Notes under the pieces: model-generated | Seen by the model: the letters and a program-made list of their open reading frames with translations, nothing else | What the model was told of the DNA's origin: nothing | Database searches by the model: none | Program-made: the position numbers and the translations under genes | NCBI GenBank assembly: GCA_005888525.1 | Contig: VBAB01000217.1 | Coordinates: 1-8,694 of the forward strand | Direction: 5' to 3' | DNA: 8,694 nucleotides | DNA from: Alphaproteobacteria bacterium | Lineage (GTDB): Bacteria > Pseudomonadota > Alphaproteobacteria > Rhizobiales > Hyphomicrobiaceae | In this document: positions 1 through 5,363 of the stretch, one piece after another | How the letters are laid out: the number at the start of each line of letters is the position of its first letter | Position numbering within the stretch: position 1 is the stretch's first letter

Positions 1-494
1 CCCTTCGCCCTCGCGTAGGCAACGAACTCCTGCAGGGTGTCGGCCGGAAAGTCCTTGCGCACGATCATGATATGCGGGGTCACGAGGTGGATGCCGAGAT
101 AGTCGAAGTCGGTCCTGGGGTCGTACGGCAGCTTCGGGTTCGTCGCTACGGCAGCCGCATGGGTGCCCATATGGCCGAAGCCGATCGTGTACCCGTCCGG
201 CTGGGCATTCTTGCCGCGCAGTGATCCGGTTGCACCGCCGGCGCCTGCGGAATTCTCGATGATGATGGTCTGGCCGAGATGCTTCGACATCACATCGGCC
301 ATGATCCGAGACGAAACATCCGACGCGCCTCCGGCCGCGAACGGAACGATGAGTGTGATGCTCCGCTCCGGCCATTTCTGAGCCAAAGCGCAAACAGCGC
401 CCAGGCTCGTCGCGACGAGGGCAGCCGCGAGGGCGGCGATGGCGCGCCGGCCACGAGGTTTGCCTGCATGAGCTGCACCGGGAAGCTTGGGCAT
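1..494 (-). CDS. TctC/Bug-family tripartite tricarboxylate transporter substrate-binding protein, partial (C-terminus outside window)
   Basis: Periplasmic binding protein of the Bug/TctC family, which captures small carboxylates or related solutes, classically for a TctAB membrane pair. 164 codons are visible; family members are about 320 residues, so roughly half is missing past the left edge. Residues 13-38 form a signal peptide (RGRR, then an Ala/Leu-rich core, probable cleavage after ALA at 36-38; the RR gives it a weak Tat look). The mature start has the family signature WPERSITLIVPFAAGG (41-56), then SD, and LGQTIIIENSAGAGGATG (73-90), followed by PDGYTIGFG and YDPRTDFDYLG. The start at 494 is set by a GGAGG at 504-500, five bases upstream. 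It is divergent from the ABC binding protein at 733. No tctA/tctB gene is visible, as is usual for the many orphan Bug proteins of proteobacteria. The family is secure; the ligand cannot be read from the sequence. Confidence 0.93.
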   Translation of the reverse strand, partial: MPKLPGAAHAGKPRGRRAIAALAAALVATSLGAVCALAQKWPERSITLIVPFAAGGASDVSSRIMADVMSKHLGQTIIIENSAGAGGATGSLRGKNAQPDGYTIGFGHMGTHAAAVATNPKLPYDPRTDFDYLGIHLVTPHIMIVRKDFPADTLQEFVAYARAK

Positions 495-499
495 GTGAT

Positions 500-504
500 C
501 CTCC
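500..504 (-). promoter_or_regulatory. Shine-Dalgarno that fixes the TctC start
   Basis: GGAGG on the minus strand, five bases before the ATG at 494. It supports this ATG over the internal ATG-like positions in other frames and explains why the long signal peptide begins with MPKLPG. Confidence 0.75.
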
Positions 505-649
505 GTGGCTGGCCGCGACGATCTGCTCTGCCGTCGTTGCGTCCATCAATGCATGAGAGCCGCGGGCATTCCAGCCCCATCCTCATCCGCAGAGCATTCT
601 GGCGCCCTGCTCGTCGCCCTGTCCCGACTGCGCAGGTGCCGCGAATCGG

Positions 650-677
650 TTGACTGTGCGGCGGCGCAACTCATAAT
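650..677 (+). promoter_or_regulatory. Sigma70-type promoter for the ABC binding-protein gene
   Basis: TTGACT at 650-655 and CATAAT at 672-677 are separated by 16 bases, each one mismatch from the consensus hexamers. Transcription would begin near 684, giving a leader of about 50 bases before the ATG at 733. It lies in the 238-base divergent spacer between two binding-protein genes and stands out as AT-richer than its surroundings. I found no equally good promoter facing the TctC gene. This is a sequence match only; no transcription data are available. Confidence 0.6.
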
Positions 678-689
678 CCCCGCGCGCAC

Positions 690-716
690 CGGCACCACGC
701 CGCGATAACGGTGCCG
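690..716 (+). promoter_or_regulatory. Short hairpin in the leader of the ABC binding-protein gene
   Basis: CGGCACC at 690-696 and GGTGCCG at 710-716 are a perfect 7-bp inverted repeat around a 13-base loop. It lies between the predicted transcription start and the Shine-Dalgarno at 723. It could be a leader stem-loop or an operator, or chance in GC-rich DNA. No known riboswitch class is recognisable. Confidence 0.3.
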
Positions 717-732
717 CGCACGGGAGGAAACG

Positions 733-1734
733 ATGAGGCGATGCCTTGCCCTGCTCTGCGGCGCCGTGCTGCTGTGGCCGACGTTGGCTCATGCCGAGAC
801 CGACGTGATCAAGATCCCGCGCGGCGCCGGAGGCGTCGGCTTCCTGCCCCTCCTGGTCATGGAGCAGAGGGGCCTGATCGAGCGCCACGCGCGCGACGGC
901 GGCGTCGACAGTCTCAAGGTGGATTGGCTCAAGCTCGGCGGCCCCGCGCTCGTCAACGACCTGCTGCTCTCGGGCTCGGCCGACATCGTCGTTGCCGGCC
1001 CGCCGGCCTTCCTCACGCTGTGGGACCGCACCCGTGGCAACGCCGACGTCAAGGGCGTGGCGGCGATGACCTCGATCCCCATGTACCTCAACACGCGCGC
1101 GCCACACCTCAAATCGATCCGCGATCTCACGCCCACCGACAAGATCGCCATCACGGCGGTGAAGGTCTCCATTCCCGCCATCATCATGCAGATGGCGGCT
1201 ATCAAGGACTTCGGGGCGGCCGACTACGCGCACTACGACAAGTTCACCGTCGGGCTCACCCATCCCGATGCGCTGATCGCCCTGATGTCGGGCCGCGCCG
1301 ATATCAGCGCTCATTTTGCCTCCCCGCCGTTCCACCAGCGCGAGCGCAAGGCCGCGGACGTGCGCACGATCATGACCTCCAACGACGTCATGGGCGGCCC
1401 GAGCACCTTCACCATGCTCTACACGCGGGCCAAGTTCCACGACGACAATCCCAAGGTGACGGCCGCCTTCCTGAAGGCGCTGGAGGAGGCGATTGCCTTC
1501 ATCAACGCCGACAAGCGCGCCGCCGCCCAAACCTTCCTCGACATGGAAGGGCAGGGGCTGAAGCTCGACGAAGTCCTGGAGATCCTCAACGATCCGGACG
1601 TGCGCTACACCACATCGCCCGAAAGTCTCATGAAGTACGCCGACTTCATGGCCACCGTCGGCAGCATCAAGACGCGGCCCGCGCGGTGGCAGGACTTGTT
1701 CTTCCCCGCCATCCACGGCGTACCCGGCAGCTGA
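733..1734 (+). CDS. ABC transporter substrate-binding protein, NMT1/SsuA-like (NitT/TauT family)
   Basis: Periplasmic solute-binding protein of 333 residues, the usual length for the nitrate/taurine/aliphatic-sulfonate/thiamine-precursor (NMT1/THI5-like) group. A signal peptide occupies 1-21 (MRRC, hydrophobic core, cleavage at AHA|ET). The mature part shows family hallmarks: GFLPLLVMEQRGLIE (36-50), KLGGPALVNDLLLSGSADIVVAGPPAFL (67-94, the 'list of ligand-contact loops' region), and a second lobe with LMSGRADISAHFASPPF (184-200). The ATG has a GGAGG at 723-727, five bases upstream. A promoter sits at 650-677. No permease or ATPase gene follows; the next gene is a hydrolase 80 bases downstream on the same strand. 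The ligand is unknown. The hydrolase neighbour hints at an amide, ureide or pyrimidine-like compound, but that is inference. Confidence 0.88.
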   Translation: MRRCLALLCGAVLLWPTLAHAETDVIKIPRGAGGVGFLPLLVMEQRGLIERHARDGGVDSLKVDWLKLGGPALVNDLLLSGSADIVVAGPPAFLTLWDRTRGNADVKGVAAMTSIPMYLNTRAPHLKSIRDLTPTDKIAITAVKVSIPAIIMQMAAIKDFGAADYAHYDKFTVGLTHPDALIALMSGRADISAHFASPPFHQRERKAADVRTIMTSNDVMGGPSTFTMLYTRAKFHDDNPKVTAAFLKALEEAIAFINADKRAAAQTFLDMEGQGLKLDEVLEILNDPDVRYTTSPESLMKYADFMATVGSIKTRPARWQDLFFPAIHGVPGS

Positions 1735-1747
1735 GGCCCCTTCTTCT

Positions 1748-1780
1748 CCTCTTCCCCATTCTTCATCGAATGGGGCGAGG
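1748..1780 (+). terminator. Intergenic stem-loop between binding protein and hydrolase (attenuator or mRNA-stabilising hairpin)
   Basis: CCCCATTC at 1754-1761 and GAATGGGG at 1768-1775 pair perfectly over 8 bp with the six-base loop TTCATC. An outer CCTC/GAGG stem (1748-1751 with 1777-1780) extends it across a small internal loop. It begins 13 bases after the binding-protein stop. No T-run follows, so a complete rho-independent terminator is unlikely. Hairpins here often protect the abundant binding-protein message or lower expression of the next gene. Its role is inferred. Confidence 0.5.
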
Positions 1781-1814
1781 GGCAGCGGCAGACACCACGT
1801 TGGAGCTCAGTATC

Positions 1815-2690
1815 ATGCACCCACGCGAACGCCTCGCCTTCTCGCCCATAGAGCGGCGTCCGCCGCTGCGCCTTCCGGACGGCATCCGGCTGGTGGTGTG
1901 GCCGGTGCTGTCGCTGGAGGACTGGGATCTGTCGCGCCCCATGGCCCGCATGGTGATCACCCCGCCGCAGAGCGCCCCGCAGCTTCCCGATTTGCCGAAC
2001 TGGAGCTGGCACGAGTACGGCATGCGCGTCGCCTTCTGGCGGATCGCCAAGATGTACGCGCGCGTCGGCGCCAAGCCGACCGTCGCCATCAACGCCCGGA
2101 TCTGCGAGACCTACCCGCAGGTGGCGCAAGCCTGCATGGACAGCGGCTGGGAGCTCAACGCGCACAGCTACGAGCAGATCCCCATGCACAAGCTGGACGA
2201 TCAGCGTGCCGTCATCGCCAAGACCATGTCGGTGATCGAGAGGTTCTCAGGCAAGCGCCCGCGCGGCTGGTTCGGCCCCGGTCTGACGCAGACGTTCGAC
2301 ACGCTCGACCACCTGGCCGAAGCGGGCATCGAATACATCGGCGACTATGTGCTCGACGACGACCCCGTCACGCTTAAGACCAAGCACGGACCGATCGTGG
2401 CGCTGCCCTACACCTTCGAGGTGCACGACATCGTCATGATGAACCTGCAGCATCTCCCCTCGGAGGCCTTCCATGCGCGCGCCATGGACCACTTCCGCTG
2501 CCTCTACGCGGAATCGGCCGAGCGCGCCAAGATCATGGCCATCTCCTGCCACCCCTATCTCTCGGGCGTGCCGCACCGTATCGGCCACGTCGAGCGCACC
2601 TTCGCCGACATCCTCGCCCACGACGGCGTGGTGGCGTGGGATGGAGCGAAGATCCTCGATTGGTACAAGGGGCAATCGCCTGTGCGGTGA
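1815..2690 (+). CDS. Polysaccharide deacetylase family protein, PuuE (allantoinase)-like
   Basis: 291-residue cytosolic hydrolase with a NodB-type fold; no signal peptide. PuuE-like hallmarks in order: WSWHEYGMRVAFWRIAKMY (63-81), KPTVAINARICETYP (87-101), WELNAHSYEQIPM (112-124, with H117), GKRPRGWFGPGLTQTFDTLDHLAEAGIEYIGDYV (146-179), DDDP (181-184), ALPYTFEVHD (196-205) and SCHPYLSGVPHRIGHVE (244-260, with H246). This branch includes metal-dependent enzymes opening cyclic amides such as allantoin, rather than cutting chitin; the canonical TFDDG motif is not evident. The open frame extends far upstream, but that part is a shadow of the binding-protein gene. I chose the ATG at 1815 (GGAG at 1802-1805) over one at 1770, which falls inside the hairpin stem. 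It probably forms a unit with the upstream binding protein. Family secure, substrate unknown. Confidence 0.85.
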   Translation: MHPRERLAFSPIERRPPLRLPDGIRLVVWPVLSLEDWDLSRPMARMVITPPQSAPQLPDLPNWSWHEYGMRVAFWRIAKMYARVGAKPTVAINARICETYPQVAQACMDSGWELNAHSYEQIPMHKLDDQRAVIAKTMSVIERFSGKRPRGWFGPGLTQTFDTLDHLAEAGIEYIGDYVLDDDPVTLKTKHGPIVALPYTFEVHDIVMMNLQHLPSEAFHARAMDHFRCLYAESAERAKIMAISCHPYLSGVPHRIGHVERTFADILAHDGVVAWDGAKILDWYKGQSPVR

Positions 2691-2721
2691 CGGCCCGTCG
2701 CTCAACTCAATCGGGCTCGTC

Positions 2722-4071
2722 CTAACCGAGCATCTTGGCGACATCGGCCGGCTGATCGACCGGTCCGGTATTGAAGGACGCTTCCCAGATCGCGATCTTT
2801 CCGTCGCGCATCGTCCACACTTCCACACCGAAACCTCTCATGCGCCGTCCAGTCCCGGCGTCTTCCCACTCTCCGTCCCAGATGTTGGTCATGACGTCAT
2901 TCATGAGCCCACGACATTGCTTTCTCAGGCGATAGCCCTTCTGCCGTGCGCTGCGCGCGAGGAAGAATTGTCGAAGCGCCTCGCGCCCCCTGAATTCGGG
3001 GACCGTGCCGAACCGCACCACGCAGTCCTCGGTGAAGCCGTCGACCAGCGCCTCGACGTTCCAGGGCATGAACAGAGCTTCGACATGGCCGACAAAGGCG
3101 CGCGCTTCCTCGATCGTCTGCGGGTTGCGATCGCCTGCCTTGTGATCCGGCTCGGCTGACTCCATCGCCGCCGGCTTTCTTTCAGCAGGCGATGTGGGCA
3201 TGAACAGCGCGACGGGGAAATCCGCGCCGTAGTGTCGGCCCCTCGGTTTCGGCTGATACTCCGGACGCGGACTGGAGTCGGGCTCGATGAGTTTGCGGTA
3301 GAGGTGCCACGTGGAATGGCCCAACACCGGCACGACGATCGCCAGACCCAGGAAAAACGGGAGGGAGCCGATCACCAGCAGGCCGGCGACGAATACCGCC
3401 CACAAGGTCATGGCGACAGGATTATGGAGAACCGCTCGGATCGAGGTCGCGATGGCTACCGACACGCCGACGTTGCGGTCGAGCAGCAGCGGGAAAGACA
3501 CCACGCTGAGGCAGAACGCGAGCGCCGCGAAGAGGAAGCCGACGGCATTGCCGACAATGATGAGCTTGTAGCCTTCCGGGGTGGTGAGCACCCGCTGTAC
3601 GAAGTCCATCAGCTTGAGGGGCTCATCGGAACCGAAATTCGCCTCGTAAATGGCCTGGGCAACCGCCAGCCAAACGCCCACGAGCACCAGCAGGAGAAAG
3701 CCGAGCGCGGCAATCGACTGAAGTGACGGTGAGTGGACGATGTCGACGGCATGTTTCCACGACGTGTCCAATCCGAGCTCGCGGCGGCGGCTGAGCTCGT
3801 AGAGGCCGATCGCGGCAAGGGGACCTACGAGCGGGAAACCGGCGGCCAGAGGATAGAGGAGGGGAATGAGATCGTACCCAAACATCGCCCGAAACAGCAC
3901 GAGGCCGATGACCGGATAAATCAGGCCCAGGAAAATGACGTGCGTTGGCATGGCCCAGAAATCCTGCAGGCCCATCGCCAAGGCGTCCCGGAGATCCCGC
4001 ACTCCAATGGAGCGAACTGCAGGCAGTTCACGCGTGGCGCCAGTTGGCAGAATGATATCCGTATTTGCCAT
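2722..4071 (-). CDS. DUF2189 integral membrane protein fused to a C-terminal NTF2/SnoaL-like domain
   Basis: 449 residues. Residues 1-290 match DUF2189 (predicted inner-membrane proteins of unknown function): SIGVRDLRDALAMGLQDFW at 21-39, about five or six membrane segments (roughly 45-62, 68-92, 118-141, 168-192, 222-250), LYELSRRRELGLD at 90-102, and HLYRKLIEPDSSPRPEY followed by the usual family tail GRHYGADFPVALF (278-290). A charged linker (291-318) leads to an NTF2/SnoaL-like domain at 319-445, resembling the DUF1348 type: PWNVEALVDGFTEDCVVRFG, FRGREALRQFF, GYRLRKQ, EVWTMRDGKIAIWEASFNTGP. The start at 4071 is preferred over the ATG at 4092 because GGAGG lies seven bases upstream. It is convergent with the hydrolase gene, 31 bases between stops. 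Function is unknown; the SnoaL-like half could bind or turn over a small molecule at the cytoplasmic face. A fused form is unusual as far as I know. Confidence 0.82.
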   Translation of the reverse strand: MANTDIILPTGATRELPAVRSIGVRDLRDALAMGLQDFWAMPTHVIFLGLIYPVIGLVLFRAMFGYDLIPLLYPLAAGFPLVGPLAAIGLYELSRRRELGLDTSWKHAVDIVHSPSLQSIAALGFLLLVLVGVWLAVAQAIYEANFGSDEPLKLMDFVQRVLTTPEGYKLIIVGNAVGFLFAALAFCLSVVSFPLLLDRNVGVSVAIATSIRAVLHNPVAMTLWAVFVAGLLVIGSLPFFLGLAIVVPVLGHSTWHLYRKLIEPDSSPRPEYQPKPRGRHYGADFPVALFMPTSPAERKPAAMESAEPDHKAGDRNPQTIEEARAFVGHVEALFMPWNVEALVDGFTEDCVVRFGTVPEFRGREALRQFFLARSARQKGYRLRKQCRGLMNDVMTNIWDGEWEDAGTGRRMRGFGVEVWTMRDGKIAIWEASFNTGPVDQPADVAKMLG

Positions 4072-4078
4072 GACCGAT

Positions 4079-4083
4079 CCTCC
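4079..4083 (-). promoter_or_regulatory. Shine-Dalgarno that decides the DUF2189 start
   Basis: GGAGG on the minus strand, seven bases before the ATG at 4071. It lies inside the reading frame that would begin at 4092 (MRSGGSV...), so it argues that the protein really starts MANTDIILP. Confidence 0.7.
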
Positions 4084-4134
4084 CGAACGCATACATCCGA
4101 GGGGCGGCGACTGGTCGTGATCGTCAGGCCAAAT

Positions 4135-4146
4135 TGACCGCGGTCA
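4135..4146. promoter_or_regulatory. 12-bp perfect palindrome upstream of the DUF2189 gene (possible operator)
   Basis: TGACCGCGGTCA reads the same on both strands and sits 64 bases upstream of the DUF2189 start, within the 183-base gap after uppP. Its length and placement fit a dimeric repressor or activator site. I do not recognise it as the site of a particular regulator family, and no regulator gene is in view. Confidence 0.3.
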
Positions 4147-4254
4147 CGTCGAGCCGCGACCCGCTGATCTCTTGTACCATGGGATGAAAGCCCTGTCCCG
4201 TCGCGTTCTTCCGGGATGCAGAGTAAACGCACCAAATGCGGCCGATCAGGCAGA

Positions 4255-5064
4255 TTATGGAGATGCCGCACCGAGCACGAACAGCGCGCCGAGCCCCATG
4301 CCGCCCACCAGGATGCGCCACCAGGCGAACAGGGCGAAACCGTGGCTGCTGACGAAATCCAGCAGATAGCGCACGACCACCACACCTGAGATGAAGGCGA
4401 CCACGAAGCCGAGCGCAATGCCCTGGACGTCGTCGACCGTCAGGGCCGCGTGGTTCTTGTAGAGGTCGTAGGCGAAGGCGCCCACCATGGTCGGCATGGC
4501 GAGGAAGAACGAGAACTCCGTCGCCGAGCGCTTGTCGGCGCCGAGCAGCAGCGCGCCGACGATGCTCGAGCCCGAGCGCGATACGCCGGGGATCATGGCC
4601 AGGCACTGGGCGAAGCCGATGGCAAGCGCCATCGGGATCGAGAAGTCCATGGCATCGTGATAGCGCGGCTCGAACCGCATCTTGTCGACGGCGAGCAGCA
4701 CGACGCCGCCCACGATCAGCGTCACGCACACCAGCGTCGGCGACTCGAACAGAAACTCCTTGATGTACTTGTGCGCGCCGGCGCCAATCACCGCCGCCGG
4801 CAGAAAGGCGACCAGCACGGCCAGCACGAAGCGGCGCGAGCGCGGGTCGCTCGGCAGGTCTATCAGCAGCCGCAACAGCTTGGCCGAATAGACCGAGAGG
4901 ATGGCGAGGATGGAGCCCAGCTGGATCAGCACCTCGAACGTCTTGCCGGGCGAGTTGAAGCCGAGGAAGTACCCGGCGAGCAGGAGGTGGCCCGTCGAGG
5001 AAACGGGGATGAACTCCGTCAGCCCCTCGAGCAGCCCGAGCAGAACCACATGCCAGGTGTTCAT
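4255..5064 (-). CDS. uppP: Undecaprenyl-diphosphate phosphatase (UppP/BacA)
   Basis: Inner-membrane enzyme that dephosphorylates undecaprenyl diphosphate to the monophosphate, recycling the lipid carrier for peptidoglycan and other wall polymers; overexpression gives bacitracin resistance in other bacteria. 269 residues, full family length. The first signature is EGLTEFIPVSSTGHLLLAGYFLGF (13-36), giving the E13xxxE17 pair and H26. The second is PGVSRSGSSI (159-168) with R163; the family consensus ends in Thr where this has Ser167, a conservative change. Multiple hydrophobic segments run through the chain, for example 80-97, 109-126, 146-158 and 207-226. The ATG has GAGGAA at 5076-5071, six bases upstream. 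That site directly abuts the outer arm of the large inverted repeat, so the leader is likely structured. It is divergent from queG, and the gene is probably monocistronic. Confidence 0.97.
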   Translation of the reverse strand: MNTWHVVLLGLLEGLTEFIPVSSTGHLLLAGYFLGFNSPGKTFEVLIQLGSILAILSVYSAKLLRLLIDLPSDPRSRRFVLAVLVAFLPAAVIGAGAHKYIKEFLFESPTLVCVTLIVGGVVLLAVDKMRFEPRYHDAMDFSIPMALAIGFAQCLAMIPGVSRSGSSIVGALLLGADKRSATEFSFFLAMPTMVGAFAYDLYKNHAALTVDDVQGIALGFVVAFISGVVVVRYLLDFVSSHGFALFAWWRILVGGMGLGALFVLGAASP

Positions 5065-5076
5065 CCGCAGTTCCTC

Positions 5077-5221
5077 GTGAGTGGTGAGATGGTGAGTGGT
5101 CAGATGGGGAGTAGGGACTGGGGAGTAGGGAGTAGTAATGGAGCGAGCTGGGTCGCCACTCCCTATTCCCCACTCCCTATTCCCTACTCCCTCCCATGTT
5201 CACCACCATCTCACCACTCAC
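5077..5221. repeat. Large nested inverted repeat of heptamers (GTGAGTR outside, GGGARTR inside)
   Basis: The outer arms are an exact 18-bp inverted repeat: GTGAGTGGTGAGATGGTG at 5077-5094 and its complement at 5204-5221. Inside, the left arm has four consecutive 7-base units (GGGAGTA, GGGACTG, GGGAGTA, GGGAGTA; 5107-5134). The right arm carries the complement of four further units plus a partial one (5159-5191), made of GGGARTR. Differences are nearly all purine-for-purine at unit positions 5 and 7, so the arms still fold. The unpaired centre is 5135-5158. Heptamer repeats of this kind recall the STRR sequences of cyanobacteria; similar short repeats occur in alphaproteobacterial intergenic regions. 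It would fold in the uppP leader. Confidence 0.85.
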
Positions 5222-5270
5222 TACTCACCAATTCTGCGCTGGTTGTGGCGGGCCTGCATCGCTATGTTCC

Positions 5271-5345
5271 GGGCAGTAGGCAATAGGCAGTGGGCAGTAG
5301 GAAATTGCTCCTGTTCTACTGCCTATTGCCCACTGCCTACTGCCC
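5271..5345. repeat. Inverted repeat of GGCARTR heptamers, hairpin in the queG leader
   Basis: The left arm has four units (GGCAGTA, GGCAATA, GGCAGTG, GGCAGTA; 5272-5299). The right arm has the complement of four units (5317-5344), which read GGCAGTA, GGCAGTG, GGCAATA, GGCAGTA from outside in on the minus strand. The first and fourth units pair perfectly; the middle two pair through A/C mismatches or G-T wobbles. With the flanking G5271/C5345 this is a 75-base stem-loop with a 17-base loop (5300-5316). It ends 18 bases before the queG ATG and would lie in its leader RNA. Confidence 0.88.
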
Positions 5346-5363
5346 CTCTCTGCAAGCTTGGCA

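Larger units (their letters stand above)
4072..4254. other. Intergenic gap between uppP and the DUF2189 gene
   Basis: 183 bases with no supportable gene, separating two minus-strand genes. It holds the palindrome at 4135-4146 and a weak 5-bp inverted repeat (TCCCG 4196-4200 / CGGGA 4212-4216) downstream of uppP that lacks a T-run. An 18-codon frame starting MVQEISG on the minus strand (4182 to 4126) has no ribosome-binding site and I do not call it a gene. The gap is long enough for the DUF2189 gene to have its own promoter, but I see no clear -35/-10 pair. Confidence 0.5.
5065..5363. other. Repeat-rich divergent spacer between uppP and queG
   Basis: 299 bases without a gene, flanked by divergent starts. 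Most of it consists of heptameric purine-rich units and their complements arranged in two inverted repeats (5077-5221 and 5271-5345). About 50 bases between them (5222-5270) are ordinary sequence and the most likely place for promoters, but I find no convincing -35/-10 pair: TTGTGG at 5243 and TATGTT at 5263 are only 14 bases apart. Confidence 0.7.

Noticed and set aside
583..1716. Long minus-strand open frame (377 codons) opposite the ABC binding-protein gene
   Set aside because: It is the antisense shadow of a well-supported gene in GC-rich DNA; its translation is rich in Arg, Gly, Val and His with no family motif and no good ribosome-binding site.
711..1814. N-terminal extension of the hydrolase frame starting at 711
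   Set aside because: The extension overlaps the binding-protein gene in another frame and is low-complexity Arg/Pro-rich; the hydrolase family homology begins only after about 1815.
1770..1814. Alternative hydrolase start at the ATG at 1770
   Set aside because: It lies inside the 3' arm of the hairpin at 1754-1775 and has no free Shine-Dalgarno, while 1815 has GGAG nine bases upstream.
2691..2721. Bidirectional terminator between the convergent genes
   Set aside because: Only a 5-bp stem (GCCCG 2693-2697 / CGGGC 2712-2716) with a 14-base loop and no T-run on either strand; too weak to call.
4072..4092. Alternative DUF2189 start at 4092 (MRSGGSV...)
   Set aside because: The seven extra codons contain the GGAGG that fits the ATG at 4071, and no ribosome-binding site precedes 4092.
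4126..4182. 18-codon minus-strand frame (MVQEISGSRLDVTAVNLA) between uppP and the DUF2189 gene
   Set aside because: No ribosome-binding site and no recognisable peptide class; frames of this size are expected by chance.
4124..5173. Minus-strand frame of 349 codons running through uppP and the repeats
   Set aside because: It is out of frame with uppP, whose motifs are unambiguous; its Tyr/Ser/Pro/His-rich beginning is just the translated heptamer repeat.
5243..5268. queG promoter TTGTGG / TATGTT
   Set aside because: The spacing is only 14 bases and the -35 match is poor.
5077..5345. CRISPR array
   Set aside because: The repeats are contiguous 7-base units in inverted arms without spacers of regular length, and no cas gene is present.
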